Assembly: GCA_913774355.1 (NCBI GenBank)
Contig: CAJYGB010000018.1
Location: 434,001 to 498,000, forward strand
Direction: 5' to 3'
DNA: 64,000 bases
Origin: an uncultured Chryseobacterium sp.
GTDB lineage: Bacteria > Bacteroidota > Bacteroidia > Flavobacteriales > Weeksellaceae
A program made the position numbers and the translations under genes. The notes under the pieces are model-generated. The model ran no database searches, was not told the origin of the DNA, and was given only the letters and a program-made list of their open reading frames with translations. Every line of letters starts with the position of its first letter. The stretch's first letter is position 1. Below are positions 39,387 to 47,364 of the stretch, piece after piece.

Positions 39387-40046
39387 TTACTTGGCAAAAA
39401 CATATTTAACACCGAATGTTACAGTAGATAGGTTCAGACCGAAGCTATAGCTGTTGGTCGCATCACCATCTTTCGGCTTGAAGTTGTTGTATCCGAATTC
39501 TCCGATCGTTGCTTCGATAGACCAGTTTTTATTTAGGAAATAATCCAAACCTGGTTTTACCGTTACCCCGATCTGAGTGTATTTCGCTTCAGAAGAAGAT
39601 GATGCAGTGCTTACGGAAGATCCGGAAGTAGTTACTGTTTTATTTTCAACTTCAGCTTTTCCAAACTGCATAGGTACAGCCAACTGACCGAAGATGTATA
39701 ATTTATCTCCCAAAGTCCAGTATTTTCTTGCGAAAGGAGCTACTACAAATGCAGGCTGCTTTATTTCGTTGGTCGTTACAATAGTCGTTCCCGCTCCAAT
39801 GAAATTGTTTACTACATTGGTGTTTTTTTGAGTCTGATATCCGATTCCTAAACCGATCGCAAAATTGTTACTTACAAAATATCCAACTGTAGGCAATACA
39901 TTGAAATTTTCTGTTTTATTTTTACCGTTGTTTGTTTCTTCCTGAGAATAACCTACAGATCCTGATAAATAAGTAGTCCCTGCTGCAATCTGAGCGTTAG
40001 ACAAACCGAAAAGTGCAATTGCACCCGCCATTAATACTTTCTTCAT
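39387..40046 (-). CDS. Outer-membrane beta-barrel protein 3 of 5
   Basis: 219 aa. Signal peptide ending LSNAQ, barrel strands (NVLPTVGYFVSNNFAIGLGI, PFARKYWTLGDKLYIFGQLA) and the C-terminal GVKYVFAK ending. A Ser-rich external loop (VTTSGSSVSTASSSSEAK) lies near residue 140. Closest relative in the window is barrel 2 just downstream. A -7 element lies 29 bp upstream. Confidence 0.86.
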   Translation of the reverse strand: MKKVLMAGAIALFGLSNAQIAAGTTYLSGSVGYSQEETNNGKNKTENFNVLPTVGYFVSNNFAIGLGIGYQTQKNTNVVNNFIGAGTTIVTTNEIKQPAFVVAPFARKYWTLGDKLYIFGQLAVPMQFGKAEVENKTVTTSGSSVSTASSSSEAKYTQIGVTVKPGLDYFLNKNWSIEATIGEFGYNNFKPKDGDATNSYSFGLNLSTVTFGVKYVFAK

Positions 40047-40074
40047 TTTTTAAAAATTTAATACTTTCTGACGG

Positions 40075-40082
40075 CAAATTTA
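40075..40082 (-). promoter_or_regulatory. -7 element of barrel gene 3
   Basis: Minus-strand TAAATTTG matches TAnnTTTG, 29 bp before the start codon. Confidence 0.5.
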
Positions 40083-40208
40083 CAGTGATGGTAATGAATA
40101 TTAAAATTTGTTAATGTGATTAATATCATCGGGAGATATTTCTAATTTTCGAGAATAAAATGTATTAAAATAGGTCAGTTTGTATTTTTTACAATTTTTA
40201 ACCAAAAA

Positions 40209-40234
40209 AAGTTCCGATTCTGCAACCGGAACTT
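40209..40234 (-). terminator. Terminator of barrel gene 4
   Basis: AAGTTCCG / CGGAACTT, 10-nt loop, seven-T run on the minus strand. Confidence 0.8.
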
Positions 40235-40257
40235 ATTATATGTATTTTTTTATAATT

Positions 40258-40779
40258 TTATTTCAGGAAGAAATTCGCCCCGAAATTGATGGCACCGAAG
40301 TTAAAACGGTCATTCCTATTCCAGCGTGGGTCGGGCCCCGGTCCATAATTCTTGTATTTACTTCCGATATTCTGGAAACCTAAATACAGTTCTACATTCT
40401 TCATTTGGTAACCAACTCTCGGTGCAACATAAACACCGCTGTTGATATAGTTTTTGGTTGAGATGGCCGCTCCTAAATCCAGTCCCACAAAAAGAGGAAC
40501 CTTATTAAAGGTATATTTCCCGGAAACGGCAAGAGGAATAAATCCAAAATCTTCCACGTTATCTTTTCCGAAAAAATGAGAATATCCCGTAGTGGCACCA
40601 ATATCGAGACCCTTCGTAATATTCCACATATAAGCGGCATCAATTCCTAATGTTACACTTGCCGCATCCGCTGCATCTCCAAGAGGAGCACCGATATGGC
40701 CTCCCAGCCTGAAACCTTCCTGAGCCTGTGCAAGGCCACCGAAAAATGCAAAAGCACCTAACAATAATAGTTTTTTCAT
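40258..40779 (-). CDS. Outer-membrane beta-barrel protein 4 of 5
   Basis: 173 aa. Signal peptide ending GGLAQAQ, barrel strands with Gly/aromatic alternation (FRLGGHIGAPLGDA, DIGATTGYSHFFGKD, VAPRVGYQMKNVELYLGFQN) and closing FGAINFGANFFLK. Shorter than barrels 1-3 and clearly more distant. Function unknown. Confidence 0.82.
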   Translation of the reverse strand: MKKLLLLGAFAFFGGLAQAQEGFRLGGHIGAPLGDAADAASVTLGIDAAYMWNITKGLDIGATTGYSHFFGKDNVEDFGFIPLAVSGKYTFNKVPLFVGLDLGAAISTKNYINSGVYVAPRVGYQMKNVELYLGFQNIGSKYKNYGPGPDPRWNRNDRFNFGAINFGANFFLK

Positions 40780-40832
40780 TTTAATAAGTTTAAGATTAGA
40801 ATATCTGAATTGGTTTCAGAATTAAAACCAAA

Positions 40833-40859
40833 AAAGCGGTACAAAATCTGTACCGCTTT
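40833..40859 (-). terminator. Terminator of barrel gene 5
   Basis: AAAGCGGTACA / TGTACCGCTTT, 5-nt loop, 22 bp past the stop codon. Confidence 0.88.
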
Positions 40860-40880
40860 ACTTTTTAACTAGGTAAACTC

Positions 40881-41552
40881 TTAATTTCCTCCGAATTTAA
40901 AACCTACTCCCACCTGAGCGAAACTGTTGGTAATCTTACCTCCGCTTCCGTCATTAGATAGATTGGAAACCCCGAAGCTGTATCGTGCATCAAAGAACAA
41001 TCCATTTTCCAACATATATTCCACACCTACGAATGGGGCAATGTTCAGTTTCTTAATTTCATTTTTGATGTCTCTTTCTCCTTCTCCGTCTACACCATCA
41101 ATCTCAACACCGATAGGAAGATTTGTTCCGATTACGGTTTTTTGTTTAGCTGAAAGGATAATTCCGAAATTAGTTCCCGCAGCTACAGAAAGGCCTTCCG
41201 TAATAAAATACTTTGCAGAAATGGGAACCAATAAAGTTCCGAAAGTAACCTTATTTTGAAATCCAAAATACATCCCGCTTCCATCAGTTTCTTCAATTTT
41301 TTCTTTTCCTCCCAATTGAGAATACAAAATTTCCGCCTGTACACCAAAATTATCGTCGAATTTATATTCTGCCATACCACCAATATAGAATGTGTATTTA
41401 GGATCCATTTTCCTATCATTTAAGTCATCCTGCTTATCATCAATTTTAATGGTAGACATAGCGAAACCGGCCTTAGGTCCGAATCTGAATTCCTGAGCTT
41501 GTGCGCTCAATCCCATAACAGCGACTGCTGCCAAAAGTAATATTTTCTTCAT
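40881..41552 (-). CDS. Outer-membrane beta-barrel (porin-like) protein 5 of 5
   Basis: 223 aa. Signal peptide ending LSAQAQ; the mature start EFRFGPKAGFAMSTIKIDD and the later GVQAEILYSQLGGKEKIEE and LLVPISAKYFITEGLSVAAG match the PorT-like porin family ('outer membrane protein beta-barrel'). The closing strand is FAQVGVGFKFGGN. It has its own promoter with a plausible -33 box. Confidence 0.86.
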   Translation of the reverse strand: MKKILLLAAVAVMGLSAQAQEFRFGPKAGFAMSTIKIDDKQDDLNDRKMDPKYTFYIGGMAEYKFDDNFGVQAEILYSQLGGKEKIEETDGSGMYFGFQNKVTFGTLLVPISAKYFITEGLSVAAGTNFGIILSAKQKTVIGTNLPIGVEIDGVDGEGERDIKNEIKKLNIAPFVGVEYMLENGLFFDARYSFGVSNLSNDGSGGKITNSFAQVGVGFKFGGN

Positions 41553-41581
41553 GATTGAATAGTTTTTTTATTATTCGATGG

Positions 41582-41611
41582 CAAAAATAGCATTTTTTTT
41601 CAAATATCAAA
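41582..41611 (-). promoter_or_regulatory. Promoter of barrel gene 5
   Basis: Minus-strand -7 TATTTTTG (41582-41589) and -33 TTTG (41608-41611) 18 bp apart; 29 bp before the start codon. Confidence 0.6.
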
Positions 41612-41638
41612 ATAATTGTCTGTTTTTGTGGTACAAAA

Positions 41639-41665
41639 AAAGCAGAACCTTTTTCAGTCCTGCTT
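41639..41665 (-). terminator. Terminator of phoH
   Basis: AAGCAGAAC / GTCCTGCTT stem with one mismatch, followed on the minus strand by a T-run; 20 bp past the stop codon. Confidence 0.7.
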
Positions 41666-41685
41666 CCCTTTGTTATTTCTAAATA

Positions 41686-42645
41686 TTAATCGTTTCTGTG
41701 GCGTTTTTCTTCATCGTTGTAGGCAAGAATGATCTTTCTGACCACCGGATGGCGCACCACATCTTCTTCGGTAAGATGTACAAATCCTATCTCCTTCACA
41801 TCTTTTAAGATCCTCATTGCCTCTTTTAGCCCGGACTGCTGCTTCGGCGGCAGATCTACCTGACTTGGATCGCCGGTGATGATAAACTTGGCATTCATCC
41901 CCATTCTCGTCAGGAACATTTTCATCTGGGAATGGGTTGTATTCTGTGCTTCATCCAGGATAACGAAAGCATCATCCAGCGTACGTCCTCTCATAAAGGC
42001 AAGAGGAGCCACTTCGATTACCTTTTTCTCAATAAAACCTTCCAGCTTTTCATGCGGGATCATATCGCGAAGGGCATCGTAAAGAGGCTGTAAATACGGA
42101 TCCAGTTTTTCCTTAAGATCACCCGGTAAAAATCCTAGACTTTCCCCTGCTTCTACCGCAGGCCTTGTCAGGACAATTCTCTTCACCGTTTTGTCTCTGA
42201 GTGCTTTCGCAGCCAAAGCCACGCTGGTGTAGGTCTTCCCGGTTCCTGCAGGCCCGATGGCAAAAACCATGTCTTTTTTCTCGGTTTCCTTCACCAGCTT
42301 CTTAAGGTTGGTCGTTTTCGCCTTGATAACCTTTCCGTTCACTCCTTTCACAATGATGTCCTGGTCAAAAACAAGCTGTTTCTCGTTTTCGTCTTTAATA
42401 TTCAGGATATTTTCTACATCTTTCAGATTGATGGAATTGTTTTTTGAAATAAAATTGACGATATCATCAAGCTTTTTCCTGAATATATCCAGAGCTTCCT
42501 GGTTCCCCATCGCAAAAATAAAATGGTCCCTGCCGGTGATTTTAAGGGTCGGAAAAGTTGATTTGATTAGATTGAAATATTGGTTGTTCACCCCATAGAA
42601 GATCTTTGCATCGATGTCTTCCAGATCATATGTTAATTCAAACAT
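41686..42645 (-). CDS. PhoH family ATPase
   Basis: 319 aa. Walker A GPAGTGKTYT at 131-140, Walker B/DEAQ-type VILDEAQNTTHSQMKMFLTR, FIITGDPSQVDLPPKQQSGL and an N-terminal KH-like region (about 20-65). Members are cytoplasmic ATPases linked to RNA metabolism (PhoH/YbeZ), often with YbeY. The neighbours here (barrels and a DUF62 gene) do not help. It is monocistronic and divergent from the DUF62 gene. Confidence 0.93.
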   Translation of the reverse strand: MFELTYDLEDIDAKIFYGVNNQYFNLIKSTFPTLKITGRDHFIFAMGNQEALDIFRKKLDDIVNFISKNNSINLKDVENILNIKDENEKQLVFDQDIIVKGVNGKVIKAKTTNLKKLVKETEKKDMVFAIGPAGTGKTYTSVALAAKALRDKTVKRIVLTRPAVEAGESLGFLPGDLKEKLDPYLQPLYDALRDMIPHEKLEGFIEKKVIEVAPLAFMRGRTLDDAFVILDEAQNTTHSQMKMFLTRMGMNAKFIITGDPSQVDLPPKQQSGLKEAMRILKDVKEIGFVHLTEEDVVRHPVVRKIILAYNDEEKRHRND

Positions 42646-42746
42646 GCAGTCGTAGTATTAATTTTAGATTTTAAATGTAATGCTTTTTTTGAAAACTTAT
42701 ATCAAATTCTTTTCCATTATTTACCGGGCTTTCCTTTTATTTTGAA

Positions 42747-42754
42747 TAAATTTG
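42747..42754 (+). promoter_or_regulatory. -7 element of the DUF62 gene
   Basis: TAAATTTG, exact TAnnTTTG match. It ends 2 bp before a possible ATG at 42756, so that ATG cannot be in the transcript leader; the ATG at 42780 is the likely start. Confidence 0.6.
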
Positions 42755-42779
42755 CATGACGATCACTTATCACCACTCC

Positions 42780-43607
42780 ATGCCAATCATTACCCTTACT
42801 TCAGATTTCGGAAATTTGGATTACAGAGCCGCCGCTGTAAAAGGCAGCATTCTTTCTCTGAACCAGGAGGTTAATATTATTGACATTACCCACGATATCC
42901 AGGCTTTTAACCTGATACAGACTTCTTACATTGTAAGAAATGCCTATAAACATTTTCCGAAAGGAACCATCCATATTATTTCCGTAGACAGCTTTCACAA
43001 CAGATCCAGAAAAAATATCATTTATAAATCCGACGGACATTACTTTTTGGCAGCGGACAACGGCGTCCTGAGCCTGATTTTCTTTGACATAAAGCCTGAG
43101 GCGATCTATGAAATAACGCTGAACAACCGTTTCGACGACATCGTAAATTTTACGTCTACGGATATTTTTGTTCCTGCGGCAGTGCATCTCGCCAACAGCG
43201 GGCTTCCTGAAGTGATCGGCCGCAAAATAGATGCTGCCAAGCTGCTGCTGTTTCCCAAACCGGTGTATAATGAATCTGAAAAAATGATTATCGGGGAGGT
43301 TACCTACATTGATAATTTCGGAAATATAATCTCAAATATTAATAAAGATTTTTTTGAAACCATCAGTAAAGGATACGAAAATTTCACTATAAAATTCAGA
43401 AACCTGGCACTTTCGAGAGTCTTTTCAAACCATACGGAAGTAGTTTCAGACTGGGATAGGGAAACCGAGTTTCACGGGCAGTCTGCGGCGATCTTCAATG
43501 ACAGTCAGCTTTTGGAGCTTACCATCTACAAAGGCAATAAAAAAAACGGTGCCAAATCCCTGTTCGGCATGAATGTAGGCGAGAATATTTACATCGAATT
43601 TTTCTAA
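42780..43607 (+). CDS. S-adenosyl-L-methionine hydroxide adenosyltransferase family protein (DUF62)
   Basis: 275 aa from the ATG at 42780, chosen because the alternative at 42756 abuts the -7 element and the family N-terminus is PIITLTSDFG. Motifs: ITLTSDFGNLDYRAAAVKG, IIDITHDIQAFNL, DSFHNRSRKN and FLAADNGVLSLIF (family APDNGLL). Enzymes of this fold hydrolyse SAM to adenosine and methionine; fluorinase is a special relative. The C-terminal third (from IIGEVTYIDNFGNIISNI) is the usual second domain. Physiological role unclear. Confidence 0.9.
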   Translation: MPIITLTSDFGNLDYRAAAVKGSILSLNQEVNIIDITHDIQAFNLIQTSYIVRNAYKHFPKGTIHIISVDSFHNRSRKNIIYKSDGHYFLAADNGVLSLIFFDIKPEAIYEITLNNRFDDIVNFTSTDIFVPAAVHLANSGLPEVIGRKIDAAKLLLFPKPVYNESEKMIIGEVTYIDNFGNIISNINKDFFETISKGYENFTIKFRNLALSRVFSNHTEVVSDWDRETEFHGQSAAIFNDSQLLELTIYKGNKKNGAKSLFGMNVGENIYIEFF

Positions 43608-43642
43608 AATTTAATATTTCATAAAAAAATCGATTTTTTTTA

Positions 43643-43650
43643 TATATTTG
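43643..43650 (+). promoter_or_regulatory. -7 element of the E2 gene
   Basis: TATATTTG matches TAnnTTTG, 21 bp before the ATG at 43671. Confidence 0.5.
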
Positions 43651-43670
43651 TCAAAATCTAAAAATTAAAA

Positions 43671-44984
43671 ATGGCAGAATACAAATTATTGCTTCCTTCC
43701 ATGGGAGAAGGTGTTATGGAAGCGACAATTATCACCTGGCTGTTCAGCGAAGGCGATACTGTAAAAGAGGATGATTCCGTAGTAGAAATCGCAACCGACA
43801 AAGTAGATTCAGACGTTCCGACACCGGTTTCGGGGAAAATCGTAAAGATCCTGAAACAAAAGGACGAGGTTGCAAAAGTGGGTGAAGCCATTGCTGTTTT
43901 AGAAATTGAAGGAGAAGGCGGAAACACGGTTTCGGAAGAGGCTCCAGCAGAAACTCCTGCTGCAGCTCCGGATGCGGAAATATTGAAAACCATTGAAGAA
44001 CCTTTAAAAACAGCAGCCTCTGCTGAGTTTTCGGGAGATTTGTACCTTTCTCCCCTGGTAAAATCAATCGCACAACAGGAAAATATTTCCGAATCTGAAC
44101 TGAAATCCATTACAGGAAGCGGTCTGGAAGGAAGAATTACCAAAGAAGATATTTTAGCTTACGTTAAAAACAGAAGCAGCCAACCTGCTTCGCAAGCGAC
44201 TCCGGTACAACAGGCAGCACCTGCGCAACAGCCTGTACAGACTTCTGCTCCTGCGGCAACCATTACCGCTGGTGCCGGTGATGAGATCATCCCGATGGAC
44301 AGAATGAGGAAGATTATCGCTGAAAACATGGTTAAAGCTAAGCAGATTGCCCCGCACGTTACTTCTTTCATCGAAACCGACGTTACCAATGTAGTAAGAT
44401 GGAGAAATAAGAACAAAGCAGTTTTTGAAAAGCGTGAAGGCGAAAAGCTGACGTTCATGCCGATTTTCGTGAAAGCAGTTGTTAAAGCGATTCAGGATTT
44501 CCCAATGATCAATGTTTCTATCAGTGGTGAAAACATCATCAAAAAGAAAAACATCAATATCGGGATGGCTACTGCTCTTCCAGATGGAAACCTGATTGTT
44601 CCTGTTATTAAAAATGCCGATCAGCTGTCCCTTTCAGGATTGGCAAAAGCAATCAACGATTTAGCGTACAGAGCAAGAAACAAAAAATTAAGACCTGAAG
44701 ATACTCAAGGTGCAACATATACAATTTCTAACGTAGGAAGCTTCGGAAACTTAATGGGTACTCCGATTATTCCTCAGCCGCAGGTGGCCATTTTAGCCAT
44801 CGGTGCCATCGTTAAAAAACCTGCTGTCCTGGAAACTCCGGATGGAGACGTTATTGCCATCCGAAACCTGATGTTTATGTCCCATTCTTATGACCACAGG
44901 GTGGTAGACGGTTCTTTAGGCGGAATGATGCTGAAGCATGTTCACGATTACCTTGAAAACTGGGATCTTAACACGGAAATATAA
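43671..44984 (+). CDS. Dihydrolipoamide acyltransferase (E2), branched-chain/2-oxo acid type
   Basis: 437 aa. One lipoyl domain (1-80) with Lys44 in EIATDKVDSDV, an acidic Ala/Pro linker, a peripheral-subunit-binding domain at about 123-160 (LSPLVKSIAQQ ... GSGLEGRITKEDIL), a second Gln/Ala/Pro linker and the catalytic domain with His409 and Asp413 in DHRVVDG. It differs from the window's OdhB ([11 protein letters not shown]) and looks more like the E2 of branched-chain 2-oxo acid dehydrogenase. No E1 or E3 gene is adjacent. Own promoter and terminator. Confidence 0.88.
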   Translation: MAEYKLLLPSMGEGVMEATIITWLFSEGDTVKEDDSVVEIATDKVDSDVPTPVSGKIVKILKQKDEVAKVGEAIAVLEIEGEGGNTVSEEAPAETPAAAPDAEILKTIEEPLKTAASAEFSGDLYLSPLVKSIAQQENISESELKSITGSGLEGRITKEDILAYVKNRSSQPASQATPVQQAAPAQQPVQTSAPAATITAGAGDEIIPMDRMRKIIAENMVKAKQIAPHVTSFIETDVTNVVRWRNKNKAVFEKREGEKLTFMPIFVKAVVKAIQDFPMINVSISGENIIKKKNINIGMATALPDGNLIVPVIKNADQLSLSGLAKAINDLAYRARNKKLRPEDTQGATYTISNVGSFGNLMGTPIIPQPQVAILAIGAIVKKPAVLETPDGDVIAIRNLMFMSHSYDHRVVDGSLGGMMLKHVHDYLENWDLNTEI

Positions 44985-45031
44985 ATTATAAGCAATCGTA
45001 AAGACTTATTCTTACCTTGTTTGAAAACATA

Positions 45032-45059
45032 AACCTTCGGATTTTCCGGAGGTTTTTTT
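45032..45059 (+). terminator. Terminator of the E2 gene
   Basis: AACCTTCGGA / TCCGGAGGTT with 3-nt loop (one wobble) and seven Ts. It overlaps upstream in-frame codons of the next gene, which helps place that start at 45110. Confidence 0.85.
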
Positions 45060-45109
45060 ATTTGAGGTACGGCAAAATAACTTTATCTTTAAACCAAACG
45101 ATTCATCAA

Positions 45110-45733
45110 ATGGAACTTGATTTCAGAAAACTGAATGCCACTAAACTTTTTGATTTCTCAAAAGAACAGGAACAACTCATTTTCAAAATGTATGACAAAT
45201 TATTCGGAATATATGATATTTCAGTCATTGCTGTTGAAAAATCTCCTTTTCATATTTTCAATTCCGGTGAGGAAAATTCTTTATTCAGTCCGAAAATATG
45301 TTATTTCATAACGGATAAAAATAAAGAAAATCCGTTCTATCTTTTTATTGTCAGCAAAATCGGCACTACGGCAAGAGGCGCCCGTACGAAGGCTTCTTAT
45401 GATAGCCTGCAAATCTGGGGTATGAAAATACTGGATGAAGATTATGGCTTTATACCGGTCAACAAAAAGAAATGGGCGGACAAAATAGCCGGTATTTTTA
45501 CCCAATTCAATATAAATTTCAGTGATAGGGAATTCAATAATTTTTATGTATTGGCCAGTGATCGGTTTAAGAAAGATGCTTTTTTGAATGAAAGCCGTAA
45601 AGAAACCATCAGAGCATATCCCGATGAAGATTTTAAACTTGAAATCAGAAACAATATCCTCAATTTCGGATTACCTAAAAATCTCACTGTAGATAATGCC
45701 TTGCATGTAGCCGAATTTTTGAAAAATTTATAA
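45110..45733 (+). CDS. Unknown protein
   Basis: 207 aa from the ATG at 45110; the open frame extends back to a TTG at 45017, but this part contains the E2 terminator. A -7-like TATCTTTA lies 30 bp upstream. No signal peptide or membrane segment. Features: acidic, aromatic-rich N-terminus (LDFRKLNATKLFDFSKEQEQ), ICYFITDKNKENPFYLFIVS, a basic patch TTARGARTKASYDSLQIW, and a C-terminal NILNFGLPKNLTVDNALHVAEF. The ending is reminiscent of DUF3137-like domains (FYVLASDRFKKDAFLN), but I cannot assign it. Confidence 0.7.
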   Translation: MELDFRKLNATKLFDFSKEQEQLIFKMYDKLFGIYDISVIAVEKSPFHIFNSGEENSLFSPKICYFITDKNKENPFYLFIVSKIGTTARGARTKASYDSLQIWGMKILDEDYGFIPVNKKKWADKIAGIFTQFNINFSDREFNNFYVLASDRFKKDAFLNESRKETIRAYPDEDFKLEIRNNILNFGLPKNLTVDNALHVAEFLKNL

Positions 45734-45856
45734 TCCGGATTTCCCACAGACCATACAGATGATGGCGCTGCTTATATAGGCTGATCCAGCTTATTTACTT
45801 TATCAAACTTTTGCTTTTAAACAATTTTTTTACGTATTTTTATTTATGACCTTCAA

Positions 45857-47221
45857 ATGTACCGAATGCTAAAAATCCTGGCCCTGATCAGAAGATCCAT
45901 TAAAAAATCCTTCGACAATATCCGGAACGAACAGCTGAAGAACAACCTTCTTCAGGCCGTTCCCTTTTGGATAGGTTCGGTCATTACCGGATTTATGGCG
46001 GTAATGTATGCCAAGATCTTTGCCTGGGGTGAAAATCTTCTGCATTTTATTCTGAACTGGCATTTGTGGATGATCTTTATTATTGCCCCTATAGGATTTG
46101 TACTCTCCTGGTGGCTGGTGAAGGAATTCGCGCCCAATGCAAAAGGAAGCGGAATCCCTCAGGTGATGGCAGCGGTAGAGCTGGCTAATCCAAAAGAGCA
46201 CCGGACCATCAGGAATTTATTAAGCGTAAAGATCATTGTTTTCAAAATCCTTTCCTCCCTTGTGCTGGTGATCGGCGGAGGAGCCGTTGGGCGCGAAGGC
46301 CCTACGATCCAGATCGCAGGATCGGTTTTCCGGAAAGTGAATGAATATCTTCCTGCCTGGTGGCCCAAAATATCCAAGAAGAACATGATCATGACAGGTG
46401 CAGCTGCCGGACTTGCGGCTGCATTCAATACGCCTCTCGGAGGAATTGTATTTGCCGTAGAGGAGCTTTCGAAGACGCATATCAATTACTTTAAAACGGC
46501 ATTGTTTACGGCGGTCATTATCGCAGGCTTAACAGCCCAGACCCTGGCTGGATCTTACCTTTACCTGGGATATCCTAAAACCAACAACGTATCACTGATG
46601 GTTATGTTCCCGATCATGCTGGTAGCCGGAACAGCCGGAATTTTAGCCAGTCAGCTTTCCGTCATCATGCTGAAAATAACGGCATGGAAAAAGAAAAAGT
46701 TAAAGACCGACAGGGCTCACATTGTTTTCCTTATTATTTCCGCTTTGCTCATTGCATCGGTTGCGTTCTTTATCAACCGGGAAATTTTAGGGTCCGGCAA
46801 GGAGATTATGGAGCGGGTGCTGTTCACTTCGGAAAAACATGAAGACTGGTATGTTCCCGTTTTAAGGATGTTGGGCCCTGCCCTTTCCTTTACTTCCGGC
46901 GGTGCGGGAGGAATTTTTGCTCCTGCTTTAACGGCGGGGGCCAGCATCGGCTCCGTAATTTCAGGATTTATTCATTTAAGCCAGAATGAAACAAACGTTG
47001 TTGTATTAGCAGGAATGGTTGCTTTTTTAACGGGAATTACCAGAGCGCCTTTTACATCAGCTATTATTGTACTGGAAATGACCGACCGGCATTCTTTGAT
47101 TTTTCATTTAATGCTGGCGGGAATGGTGTCATCAATTGTTTCTATTTTGGTAAGCCGGCATTCTTTATATGATTTAATTAAGATAAATTTTCTCACCGAA
47201 ATAAGAAATAAAGAAAATTAG
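45857..47221 (+). CDS. ClC-family chloride channel/antiporter
   Basis: 454 aa, ten to twelve membrane segments. Selectivity motifs: GSGIP (97-101), GREGP (145-149) with gating Glu147, and GGIFAPAL. The proton glutamate position is conserved (VEE, Glu202/Glu203), so it should act as an H+/Cl- antiporter rather than a channel. It ends soon after the last helix without cytoplasmic CBS domains. Monocistronic; candidate -33 TTTTG and TATTTTTA -7 precede it. Confidence 0.92.
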   Translation: MYRMLKILALIRRSIKKSFDNIRNEQLKNNLLQAVPFWIGSVITGFMAVMYAKIFAWGENLLHFILNWHLWMIFIIAPIGFVLSWWLVKEFAPNAKGSGIPQVMAAVELANPKEHRTIRNLLSVKIIVFKILSSLVLVIGGGAVGREGPTIQIAGSVFRKVNEYLPAWWPKISKKNMIMTGAAAGLAAAFNTPLGGIVFAVEELSKTHINYFKTALFTAVIIAGLTAQTLAGSYLYLGYPKTNNVSLMVMFPIMLVAGTAGILASQLSVIMLKITAWKKKKLKTDRAHIVFLIISALLIASVAFFINREILGSGKEIMERVLFTSEKHEDWYVPVLRMLGPALSFTSGGAGGIFAPALTAGASIGSVISGFIHLSQNETNVVVLAGMVAFLTGITRAPFTSAIIVLEMTDRHSLIFHLMLAGMVSSIVSILVSRHSLYDLIKINFLTEIRNKEN

Positions 47222-47364
47222 TGCTTTATCGCCTTTTTATTTCTGTTAATATTTAAAGTTTCTTTAAAGCATCTATAAAACCATAAAACATTAAATGTAA
47301 ATTATTGATATTTTGACTGTTATATTTTTTTATTATATTTTATTTCAACAAAATATTAATAATT

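Noticed and set aside
43658..44143. 161-aa open frame antisense to the E2 gene
   Set aside because: Its Ser/Phe-rich composition is the mirror of the lipoyl domain and linker; the E2 domains are unambiguous.
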